A stretch of DNA of 64,000 nt from Streptomyces sp. Y2F8-2 (GTDB lineage: Bacteria > Actinomycetota > Actinomycetes > Streptomycetales > Streptomycetaceae). Location of the stretch: positions 186,001-250,000 of the forward strand of contig NZ_BNGS01000011.1 of the NCBI RefSeq assembly GCF_014905555.1, in the 5' to 3' direction. Within the stretch, counting starts at the first letter, position 1. The number at the start of each line of letters is the position of its first letter. Shown one piece after another: positions 57,559 through 64,000 of the stretch. The notes under the pieces are model-generated. The model made no database searches, was not told the origin of the DNA, and saw only the letters and a list, made by a program, of their open reading frames with translations. The position numbers and the translations under genes are program-made.

Positions 57559-57966
57559 TCAGCCCTGCACCGCCGCCGGGTCCATCCACATGACCTCCCA
57601 GGTGTGACCGTCCGGGTCGTCGAAGGCACGGCCGTACATGTGGCCGTAGTCCTGCCTTTCGCCGGACTCCGTGCCGCCCGCGGCGACCGCCCGGTCGACC
57701 AACTCGTCGACCTTCTCGCGGCTTTCGGCGCTCAGGCACAGCAGCACCTCGCTGGTCCTGGTGGCGTCCGCGATCTCCTTCTTGGTGAAGTTGGCGTAGT
57801 GCCGGTGGCTCAGCAGCATCGCGATGACGGTGTCGCTGATCACGACGCAGGCGCAGTCGTCCGTCGTGAACTGCGGGTTGATGGCGTAGCCCAGCTCCGT
57901 GAAGAACTTCTTCGACGTCTCGACGTCGGCGACGGGCAGGTTCACGAAGATCATCTGCTGGTACAT
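57559..57966 (-). CDS. VOC-family (glyoxalase/dioxygenase-like) protein
   Basis: The 135-residue product has two beta-alpha-beta-beta-beta modules of the vicinal oxygen chelate superfamily: IFVNLPVADVETSKKFFTELGY (core VADVETSKKFF, residues about 6-27) and the C-terminal FDDPDGHTWEVMWMDP (about 115-130). Metal-ligand positions are only partly kept, as in the large YaeR/PhnB-like subgroup that has no known reaction. ATG 57966 follows GAGAGG at six bases; a TTG at 57984 is less likely. It stands alone on the minus strand. Confidence 0.88.
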   Translation of the reverse strand: MYQQMIFVNLPVADVETSKKFFTELGYAINPQFTTDDCACVVISDTVIAMLLSHRHYANFTKKEIADATRTSEVLLCLSAESREKVDELVDRAVAAGGTESGERQDYGHMYGRAFDDPDGHTWEVMWMDPAAVQG

Positions 57967-58069
57967 GGGCGGCCTCTCTTTCAACGTGGCGGATGAGCCG
58001 TACGCAGAGATGGACCGCGCGCCGATGCGAAACTCATCGCCGCTCGCGAAAAAACCTTCCGGGATGCTC

Positions 58070-59284
58070 TCAGCCCGTCAGCGGCATCGCCGCCAGCTCC
58101 GCGACGACCCAGGTCAGCGGCGTGAACACCACCGCCAGAGCGCCCGCGCGCAGCAGTGCCGCGGTGCGCAGCACGGTGGCCGGGGCGCCGAGCCGCACCA
58201 GCGCGGCGACCGTGTCGGTACGCGCCTGCCTCGCCTCGACCGCGGCCGTCGCCAAGGCCGCGACCGCGCAGCCCCCCACCACCGCCGCGCCCAGCGTCGT
58301 CAGCGGTCCCGGGGACGGGCGCGTGTCGGCGTACAGCGCCGCCATGGCGTAGAAACCCGAAGCCACCGCGCACACCACCCCGAGCGGCCGGCCGATCCGC
58401 CGTGCCTCCTCCTGCAGACCGCGCCCGGCCAGCAGCCGCACGGCACCCGGGCGCACCGCCTGCAGCAGCCACCCGCACAGATGCGTCAGCGCGGGGCCGG
58501 CCAGCGCGAGCCCCAGAGCGGTCAGCGCCCAGCCCGCGAGCACCGCCACGGGCCCGCCCGTGAGCCCGCCGGGCAGCGGAGCACTCGGCGCCGGGCCCGG
58601 CCGGCTCGCGTGCGCCTCGACGGCGAACCCCGCGGCGAGCGCGGCCACACCCCAGGGCAGGCCGCCGGGGGTGGGCTCGGGGGCGGTGGGAGGCTCTGGT
58701 ACCGCATCCTCGGCCGGCATCTCGGGGGAGTCGTCGGCCTCGGTGTCGGCGTCGCCGCGGCGCGGTGGCCGTTCGCCTCGCGGGCGCAGCGCCACCGCGG
58801 TCGCCACGGACGCCGTGAACGGCACCAGCGCCAGCAGCGTGAGCGCCGCGGGGACGGGCAGGGGCTGGTCGGCGGCGAGGAGGTCCGACGCCGCGCCGTC
58901 GAACGGCATCCCCGTCGGGTCGCCGCGCAAGTGCAGGAAGCCCAGCAGGGCCAGCAGCGAGCCGAGCGAGGTCGTGAGGGCCGTGGTGGTCGCCGAAAGG
59001 GCCATCAGCCGGGCCGGGCCGAGGCCGATCGCCGCCAGACCGGACCGTGGACGGGTGCCGGGGTCCGTGCGGGCCACGGCCACCGCGAGGTACACGGTGG
59101 CCGCGATCGGCGCGAGGCACCAGGCGAGCCGCAGTGTCGAGCCGTCCGCCGCCTCCGGGTGCCCCAGCGCGTACCCCAGCGTGAACAGCAGCAGGAAGCC
59201 CGTGCCCGCGGAGGCCGCGACGACCAGGAGCCGGCGGAACTGGACCAGGGGGCGCGCCCCGCGGGCTAGGCGGAGAGCGAGCAC
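58070..59284 (-). CDS. ABC transporter permease, FtsX/MacB-like or related
   Basis: The 404-residue product has about eight hydrophobic segments, with an N-terminal helix (about 18-40), a charged Pro/Glu-rich loop in the middle (about 165-200) and a C-terminal helix pair. A short FtsX-like piece is seen as RQARTDTVAALVRLGAPATVLR near residue 350, where permeases of this type contact the ATPase. The start GTG 59284 overlaps the preceding ATPase gene by 19 bp, so the two form one exporter. The substrate is unknown; FtsX-like permeases often handle peptides, lipids or antibiotics. Confidence 0.8.
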   Translation of the reverse strand: MLALRLARGARPLVQFRRLLVVAASAGTGFLLLFTLGYALGHPEAADGSTLRLAWCLAPIAATVYLAVAVARTDPGTRPRSGLAAIGLGPARLMALSATTTALTTSLGSLLALLGFLHLRGDPTGMPFDGAASDLLAADQPLPVPAALTLLALVPFTASVATAVALRPRGERPPRRGDADTEADDSPEMPAEDAVPEPPTAPEPTPGGLPWGVAALAAGFAVEAHASRPGPAPSAPLPGGLTGGPVAVLAGWALTALGLALAGPALTHLCGWLLQAVRPGAVRLLAGRGLQEEARRIGRPLGVVCAVASGFYAMAALYADTRPSPGPLTTLGAAVVGGCAVAALATAAVEARQARTDTVAALVRLGAPATVLRTAALLRAGALAVVFTPLTWVVAELAAMPLTG

Positions 59285-60003
59285 GTCTGACGGCCTTCCG
59301 TCTCGGAAACCGGTGGCAGGTGGACGGTGTTCACGCGCCGCCCGTCCAGCAGCGACACCGTCCGGTCGGCGAGGCCCGCGGCCTGGGCCGGGTGGGTGGC
59401 GATGACGACGGTGATGCCGTGTGAGCGGGCCGCCGTGGTGAGCGTGCGCAGCACCTGGGCGCCGTCGGCGCGGTGCAGGGAGGCGGTTGGCTCGTCCGCG
59501 AAGAGCACGGTCGGGCAGGTGGCGAGCGCCCGGGCGACGGCGACCCGCTGCCGCTGCGCCTGGGTCAGCTCATGGGGGCGCTTGCGGGCGCTGTCGCCGA
59601 TGTCGAGGCGTTCCAGCCACTCGAGCGCGGCGGTCTTGGCGCGGCGGCGGCTGGTGCCGCGCAGCAGAAGCGGCAGCGCCGCGTTCTCCCAGGCGTTCAG
59701 CTCGGGGACCAGCATCGGCACCGGGTCGATCCAGCCGAACCGGTCGCGCCGCAGCCTCTCGCGGGTGATCGGGCCCATGGTGTGCACGGGCGTGCTGTTG
59801 AACCAGACCTCGCCCTGCTGGGCGGGCAGCAGCCCCGCCAGACACTGCAGCAGGGTCGTCTTGCCGCTGCCGCGCGGGCCGGTGACGGCCAGGATCTCAC
59901 CCTCGCGCACCCCGAGGGAGACCCCGCGCAGCGCGGGTGAGCCGTTGTGCTGGAAGTGCAGGGCGCGTGCCCAGAGCACGTCGTTGTCCGGCGGGGCCAC
60001 CAT
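59266..60003 (-). CDS. ABC transporter ATP-binding protein with degenerate signature
   Basis: The 245-residue ATPase has Walker A GPRGSGKTT (about residues 40-48), Walker B VLFADEPTASL (about 170-180) and H-loop IATHPAQA. It is closest in layout to LolD/MacB-type ATPases. The signature normally LSGGQ reads LTQAQ in HELTQAQRQRVAVARAL, losing both glycines, so ATP hydrolysis at one or both sites may be impaired. ATG 60003 follows GAGGTG at seven bases. It is the first gene of the pair with the permease. Confidence 0.88.
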   Translation of the reverse strand: MVAPPDNDVLWARALHFQHNGSPALRGVSLGVREGEILAVTGPRGSGKTTLLQCLAGLLPAQQGEVWFNSTPVHTMGPITRERLRRDRFGWIDPVPMLVPELNAWENAALPLLLRGTSRRRAKTAALEWLERLDIGDSARKRPHELTQAQRQRVAVARALATCPTVLFADEPTASLHRADGAQVLRTLTTAARSHGITVVIATHPAQAAGLADRTVSLLDGRRVNTVHLPPVSETEGRQTCSLSA

Positions 60004-60134
60004 CGCGTACACCTCGGTTCTGATCCGTTTTCCCGTGCCGATCCCCGTCCGGGGGACCCGTTCGGGCGAACGATGGCAAGGGCGATCGGTCACCTCGCAC
60101 GCTAAGCAGGCGGAACCCGTGAGCCCGGACAGCG

Positions 60135-60184
60135 AACGGCCCCGGACCCCCGTTTCTCACTCGAACGGGTGGCCCGGGGCCGTT
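60135..60184. terminator. Nested hairpin after the aminotransferase gene
   Basis: AACGGCCCCGG (60135-60145) pairs with CCGGGGCCGTT (60174-60184). Inside it, CCCGTT (60149-60154) pairs with AACGGG (60164-60169). On the minus strand it follows the aminotransferase stop at 60222. Confidence 0.75.
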
Positions 60185-60221
60185 GCCGATCATCCGGGAG
60201 GATGAACCCCGCATCGACGGG

Positions 60222-61604
60222 TCACAGCTTGGTCCATGCCTCCGTGAGGGTGGCGCGCAGGATCTGCTCGATCTCGTCGAAGGTCTCCTGGTTCGAGATC
60301 AGCGGCGGGGCGAGCTGGACGACCGGGTCGCCGCGGTCGTCGGCGCGGCAGTACAGGCCGTTGTCGAACAGCGCCTTGGACAGGAAGCCGTACAGGACGC
60401 GCTCGGTCTCCTCCTCGTCGAAGGACTCCTTGGTCGCCTTGTCCTTGACGAGCTCGATGCCGTAGAAGAAGCCGTTGCCGCGGACGTCACCGACGATCGG
60501 CAGGTCGTGCAGCTTCTGCAGGGTGGAGAGGAACGCGGCCTCGTTGTCCAGCACGTGCTGGTTCAGGCCCTCGCGTTCGAACAGGTCGAGGTTGGCCAGG
60601 CCCACCGCGGCGGAGACCGGGTGGCCGCCGAACGTGTAGCCGTGCAGGAAGGTGTTGTCGCCCTTGTAGAACGGCTCGGCGAGGCGGTCGGAGACGATGC
60701 ACGCGCCGATGGGGGAGTAGCCCGAGGTCATGCCCTTGGCGCAGGTGATCATGTCCGGGACGTAGTCGAACTTGTCGCACGCGAACATCGTGCCGAGGCG
60801 GCCGAAGGCGCAGATGACCTCGTCGGAGACCAGCAGTACGTCGTACTGGTCGCAGATCTCGCGCACCCGCTGGAAGTAGCCGGGCGGCGGCGGGAAGCAG
60901 CCGCCGGCGTTCTGCACCGGCTCCAGGAAGACCGCGGCGACCGTGTCCGGGCCCTCGAAGAGGATCTGCTGCTCGATCTGGTCGGCGGCCCAGCGGCCGA
61001 AGGCCTCCGGGTCGTCGCCGAAGATCGGGGCCCGGTAGATGTTGGTGTTCGGCACCTTGTGCGCGCCCGGAACCAGGGGCTCGAAGGGGGCCTTCAGGCC
61101 CGGCAGGCCGGTGATGGACAGGGCGCCCTGCGGGGTGCCGTGGTAGGCGACCGCGCGGGATATGACCTTGTGCTTGGTGGGCTTGCCGACCAGCTTGAAG
61201 TACTGCTTGGCGAGCTTCCAGGCGGTCTCGACCGCCTCGCCGCCGCCGGTGGTGAAGAAGACCTTGTTCAGGTCGCCCGGCGCGTGGTCGGCGAGCCGCT
61301 CCGCGAGCTCGACGGCCTTGGGGTGGGCGTAGGACCACACCGGGAAGAACGCCAGCTCCTGGGCCTGCTTGAACGCCGTCTCCGCCAGTTCGGTGCGGCC
61401 GTGGCCCGCCTGGACCACGAACAGACCGGCGAGCCCGTCGAGGTAGCGCTTGCCCTTGTCGTCGTAGATGTAGGTGCCCTCGCCCCGGACGATGGTGGGG
61501 ACGGGCGCGTTCTCGTACGAGGACATGCGGGTGAAGTGCATCCACAGGTGGTCGTACGCGGTCTTGCTGAGGTCCTTGGTACTCACGGCTATCGGGTTCC
61601 CCAC
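60222..61604 (-). CDS. Class III (omega) aminotransferase, putrescine/GABA-type
   Basis: The 460-residue PLP enzyme belongs to fold type I class III. It has TTGGGEAVETAWKLAKQY (about residues 114-131) for phosphate binding, SDEVICAFGRLG with the conserved Asp, and the PLP lysine in CAKGMTSGYSPIGA near residue 286. Members act on putrescine, GABA, beta-alanine or similar omega-amines with pyruvate or 2-oxoglutarate as acceptor. The neighbouring aldehyde dehydrogenase and Lrp regulator support polyamine or GABA catabolism. GTG 61604 overlaps the Lrp gene; GTG 61586, two bases after the Lrp stop and behind GGGGA, is a real alternative (454 residues). Confidence 0.9.
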   Translation of the reverse strand: MGNPIAVSTKDLSKTAYDHLWMHFTRMSSYENAPVPTIVRGEGTYIYDDKGKRYLDGLAGLFVVQAGHGRTELAETAFKQAQELAFFPVWSYAHPKAVELAERLADHAPGDLNKVFFTTGGGEAVETAWKLAKQYFKLVGKPTKHKVISRAVAYHGTPQGALSITGLPGLKAPFEPLVPGAHKVPNTNIYRAPIFGDDPEAFGRWAADQIEQQILFEGPDTVAAVFLEPVQNAGGCFPPPPGYFQRVREICDQYDVLLVSDEVICAFGRLGTMFACDKFDYVPDMITCAKGMTSGYSPIGACIVSDRLAEPFYKGDNTFLHGYTFGGHPVSAAVGLANLDLFEREGLNQHVLDNEAAFLSTLQKLHDLPIVGDVRGNGFFYGIELVKDKATKESFDEEETERVLYGFLSKALFDNGLYCRADDRGDPVVQLAPPLISNQETFDEIEQILRATLTEAWTKL

Positions 61605-62089
61605 ATGTAGGTCTGCTTCTTCAGCTTGAGGTAGACGAAGCTCTCGGTGGAGCGCACTCCCGGGACGGCCCGGATGCGTTTGTTGATGACTTCCAGCAGG
61701 TGGTCGTCGTCCTCGCAGACGATCTCCACCAGGAGGTCGAAGGAGCCCGCGGTCATCACGACGTACTCGCACTCGTCCATCGCGGCCAGCGCGTCGGCCG
61801 CGGACTCCACGTCGCCCTCGACGTTCACCCCGACCATCGCCTGCCGGCGGAAGCCCACGGTGAGCGGGTCCGTGACGGCGACGATCTGCATCACGCCCTG
61901 GTCGAGCAGTTTCTGGACGCGCTGGCGTACCGCCGCCTCCGACAGGCCGACGGCCTTGCCGATCGCGGCGTACGGCCGGCGGCCGTCCTCCTGGAGCTGT
62001 TCGACGATGGCGAGGGAGACGGCGTCCAGCTGGGGTGTGCCGTTCTTGGACTCGCGGGAGTCCCTCTGGTCTGCGCTTCGACTGGCCAC
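61589..62089 (-). CDS. Lrp/AsnC-family transcriptional regulator
   Basis: The 166-residue product has the N-terminal helix-turn-helix (about residues 25-65: LDAVSLAIVEQLQEDGRRPYAAIGKAVGLSEAAVRQRVQKL; HTH core GKAVGLSEAAVRQRV) and the C-terminal RAM/AsnC domain (about 75-155) that binds amino acids or small metabolites. GTG 62089 gives the VASRSADQRD start; GTG 62104 would add five residues. It is divergent from the aldehyde dehydrogenase and upstream of the aminotransferase, so it most likely controls both. A palindrome in the divergent region is a candidate site. Confidence 0.92.
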   Translation of the reverse strand: MASRSADQRDSRESKNGTPQLDAVSLAIVEQLQEDGRRPYAAIGKAVGLSEAAVRQRVQKLLDQGVMQIVAVTDPLTVGFRRQAMVGVNVEGDVESAADALAAMDECEYVVMTAGSFDLLVEIVCEDDDHLLEVINKRIRAVPGVRSTESFVYLKLKKQTYMWGTR

Positions 62090-62164
62090 GACCTCACTGT
62101 GCACGACGTATCGACAGTTCCGCAAGGCAGGATCGATGAAATTCGTTGTTTCTGTGATCCAAGT

Positions 62165-62179
62165 CTGCGGATTTCGCAG
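62165..62179. promoter_or_regulatory. Lrp-type operator candidate
   Basis: CTGCG-GATTT-CGCAG (62165-62179) is a 15-bp palindrome with AT-rich centre, the geometry of Lrp/AsnC sites. A weaker related CCGCAAGGCAG element lies near 62120. It lies between the divergent Lrp gene and the aldehyde dehydrogenase promoter. Confidence 0.6.
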
Positions 62180-62199
62180 TACTGGCGCAATCGAGGGTG

Positions 62200-62227
62200 T
62201 TGTAAACGTCGGCCTTCGGACTAGGGT
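62200..62227 (+). promoter_or_regulatory. Promoter of the aldehyde dehydrogenase gene
   Basis: TTGTAA (62200-62205) and TAGGGT (62222-62227) are spaced 16 bp apart; the -10 hexamer fits the Streptomyces TAGRRT consensus. The leader to GTG 62270 is about 35 bases. The Lrp-type palindrome ends 21 bp upstream of the -35. Confidence 0.6.
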
Positions 62228-62269
62228 GGGTGTCTCAGCGATTGGACACCCGAACTTGGAGGGCCCGCA

Positions 62270-63709
62270 GTGAGCACCGAGCTGCGTCGTCTGCGCAACT
62301 ACATCGACGGCGAATACCGAGACGCCGCCGACGGACGGACCACTGAGGTGGTCAACCCCGCGACCGGCGAGGCGTACGCGACCGCCCCGCTGTCCGGGCA
62401 GGCGGACGTCGACGCCGCGATGGCGGCCGCCGCGGCGGCCTTCCCCGGCTGGCGCGACACCACGCCCGCGGAGCGGCAGAAGGCCCTGCTGAAGATCGCT
62501 GACGCGTTCGAGGAGCGCGCCGAGGAACTGATCGCGGCCGAGGTCGAGAACACGGGCAAGCCGATCGGGCTGACCCGGTCGGAGGAGATCCCGCCGATGA
62601 TCGACCAGATCCGCTTCTTCGCGGGCGCCGCCCGGATGCTCGAGGGCCGCTCGGCCGGCGAGTACATGGAGGGCATGACCTCGATCATCCGCCGCGAGCC
62701 GGTCGGCGTCTGTGCGCAGGTCGCGCCGTGGAACTACCCGATGATGATGGCCGTGTGGAAGTTCGCCCCGGCGATCGCGGCGGGCAACACCGTCGTGCTG
62801 AAGCCGTCGGACACCACCCCGGCGTCCACCGTCCTGATCGCCGACATCATCGGTTCGATCCTGCCCAAGGGCGTCTTCAACGTCATCTGCGGCGATCGGG
62901 ACACCGGCCGCATGATGGTGGAGCACCCGACCCCGGCGATGGCCTCCATCACCGGCTCCGTTCGCGCCGGCATGTCGGTCGCCGAGTCCGCGTCCAAGGA
63001 CCTCAAGCGCGTCCACCTGGAGCTGGGCGGCAAGGCGCCGGTCGTCGTCTTCGAGGACACCGACATCGCCAAGGCCGTCGAGGACATCTCGGTCGCGGGC
63101 TTCTTCAACGCCGGCCAGGACTGCACGGCCGCCACCCGCGTCCTCGTCCACGAGTCGATCCACGACGAGTTCGTGGCCGCGCTCGCCAAGGCCGCCTCCG
63201 AGACGAAGACCGGGCAGCCGGACGACGAGGACGTGCTCTACGGCCCGCTGAACAACCCGAACCAGCTCAAGCAGGTCACCGGCTTCATCGAGCGCCTGCC
63301 CGCCCACGCCAAGGTCGAGGCCGGCGGCCACCCGGTCGGCGACAAGGGCTACTTCTACGCCCCGACCGTCGTCTCGGGCCTCAAGCAGGACGACGAGATC
63401 ATCCAGAACGAGGTCTTCGGCCCGGTCATCACCGTGCAGTCGTTCTCCGACGAGGAGCAGGCCGTCGAGTACGCGAACGGCGTCGACTACGCCCTCGCCT
63501 CCTCGGTGTGGACCAAGGACCACGCGCGCGCGATGCGTATGTCCAAGGCCCTCGACTTCGGCTGCGTGTGGATCAACACGCACATCCCGCTGGTCGCGGA
63601 GATGCCGCACGGCGGCTTCAAGAAGTCCGGCTACGGCAAGGACCTGTCGGCGTACGGCTTCGACGACTACACGCGGATCAAGCACGTGATGACGTCGCTC
63701 GACGCGTAG
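62270..63709 (+). CDS. Gamma-aminobutyraldehyde dehydrogenase-like aldehyde dehydrogenase
   Basis: The 479-residue NAD(P)-dependent aldehyde dehydrogenase has the active site cysteine at about Cys285 in FFNAGQDCTAATR, the general base Glu at about 251 in LELGGKAPV, and the cofactor site with TGSVRAG near 229. Sequence features such as VINPATGEAYATAPLSG-type start (here VVNPATGEAYATAP) and WNYPMMMAVWKFAP match enzymes annotated as gamma-aminobutyraldehyde or betaine aldehyde dehydrogenase (PatD/PuuC type). With the divergent aminotransferase it could convert putrescine to GABA. GTG 62270 follows GGAGGG. Confidence 0.92.
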   Translation: MSTELRRLRNYIDGEYRDAADGRTTEVVNPATGEAYATAPLSGQADVDAAMAAAAAAFPGWRDTTPAERQKALLKIADAFEERAEELIAAEVENTGKPIGLTRSEEIPPMIDQIRFFAGAARMLEGRSAGEYMEGMTSIIRREPVGVCAQVAPWNYPMMMAVWKFAPAIAAGNTVVLKPSDTTPASTVLIADIIGSILPKGVFNVICGDRDTGRMMVEHPTPAMASITGSVRAGMSVAESASKDLKRVHLELGGKAPVVVFEDTDIAKAVEDISVAGFFNAGQDCTAATRVLVHESIHDEFVAALAKAASETKTGQPDDEDVLYGPLNNPNQLKQVTGFIERLPAHAKVEAGGHPVGDKGYFYAPTVVSGLKQDDEIIQNEVFGPVITVQSFSDEEQAVEYANGVDYALASSVWTKDHARAMRMSKALDFGCVWINTHIPLVAEMPHGGFKKSGYGKDLSAYGFDDYTRIKHVMTSLDA

Positions 63710-63729
63710 GCCTCCGGGCGGCGCGAACG

Positions 63730-63765
63730 CACGGCCCCGGGCGAGGGTTCCCGCCCGGGGCCGTG
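63730..63765. terminator. Terminator after the aldehyde dehydrogenase gene
   Basis: CACGGCCCCGGGCG (63730-63743) pairs perfectly with CGCCCGGGGCCGTG (63752-63765) around an 8-base loop, 20 bp after the stop. Confidence 0.87.
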
Positions 63766-64000
63766 GCCTGCCCGGAAGGCGTCAGGCCGAGCGCGGCCCG
63801 CACGTGGCCGGGCGACGGTGGGCGAGAGCGGCGGGGCCGGGGGCCCGCACAGGACGGCCGTCCGTGGGCGGTGGAGGCCGGCCGGGAGAGCGGCGCCGGG
63901 CGCCGCCGCGGGCGAGATGGCCGGCCCGGGCTCCGGTCCGGGCCCCGGCCTCCGGCCGTCTGCGCCCGCGCCCCTGCCCCATCCACCTGCCCCGACCCGG
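63766..64000. other. Right-edge region, possible 3' end of a minus-strand gene
   Basis: 235 bp, extremely GC-rich and low in complexity. A minus-strand frame ending in TGA at 63782 stays open to the window edge and could be the end of a convergent gene, as the terminator at 63730 suggests. Its translation is Pro/Arg/Ala-rich with no recognisable motif, and two other frames are also open, so I do not call a gene. Confidence 0.3.

Noticed and set aside
63766..64000. C-terminus of a minus-strand gene at the right edge
   Set aside because: Three frames are open in this very GC-rich stretch and none gives a recognisable sequence, so it was left as an unassigned region.

Overview
The window is chromosomal DNA of a Streptomyces or very close actinobacterium. 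The evidence is very high G+C, codon third positions that are almost all G or C, frequent GTG and TTG starts, and a gene set typical of the genus: the sporulation sigma factor whiG, nsdA, the four-gene signal peptidase cluster sipWXYZ, the glucose permease glcP, and an amtB-glnK-glnD operon behind a GlnR box. Almost everything is conserved core genome. I see no insertion sequence, prophage, CRISPR array, rRNA or tRNA.

Layout. 1-7.2 kb: an HSP90-type protein cut by the left edge, then recG, rsmD, coaD, a coiled-coil protein with an internal duplication, a YceD-type protein, rpmF and rnc. 7.2-11.7 kb: an intergenic tandem-repeat tract, mutM, a divergent HxlR regulator/flavodoxin pair, a CAP-domain membrane protein with a large palindrome in its promoter, acylphosphatase and a small coiled-coil protein. 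11.8-20.3 kb: smc, glcP, a luciferase-like monooxygenase, ftsY and a lone PrimPol-type protein. 20.7-28.5 kb: nsdA, the nitrogen operon amtB-glnK-glnD, and ffh. 28.5-32 kb: a small accessory island with a methyltransferase, a second-type (archaeal/eukaryotic-style) prolyl-tRNA synthetase and a zincin-like protein behind an ECF-type promoter. 32.2-42.6 kb: a long same-strand run of rpsP, khpA, rimM, trmD, rplS, sipW-sipZ, a Nudix gene, a DUF2469 gene, a yraN-type gene, a comM-type gene and dprA. 42.8-45.1 kb: whiG, a TetR regulator and an M23 protein. 45.3-50.1 kb: rpsB, tsf, pyrH, frr, cdsA. 50.2-56.6 kb: a YceI protein, rlmN, and a thiamine ABC transporter (thiB, thiP, thiQ) under a TPP riboswitch, then an acetyltransferase. 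56.6-64 kb: a sortase-anchored surface protein, a VOC protein, an ABC exporter pair, and an aminotransferase / Lrp regulator / aldehyde dehydrogenase module that looks like polyamine or GABA-type catabolism.

Together the genes cover translation and ribosome maturation (rpmF, rpsP, rplS, rpsB, tsf, frr, rimM, trmD, rsmD, rlmN), the co-translational targeting and secretion path (ftsY, ffh, four signal peptidases), DNA repair and chromosome organisation (recG, mutM, smc, dprA), nitrogen sensing, and developmental control (nsdA, whiG, rnc). No large undescribed system is evident. The most unusual items are the archaeal-type ProRS island at 29.6 kb, the zincin-like gene with an apparently leaderless GGAAC-N18-GTT promoter at 31.3 kb, the perfect 22-bp palindrome at 10.66 kb, and the overlap of sipX with sipY.
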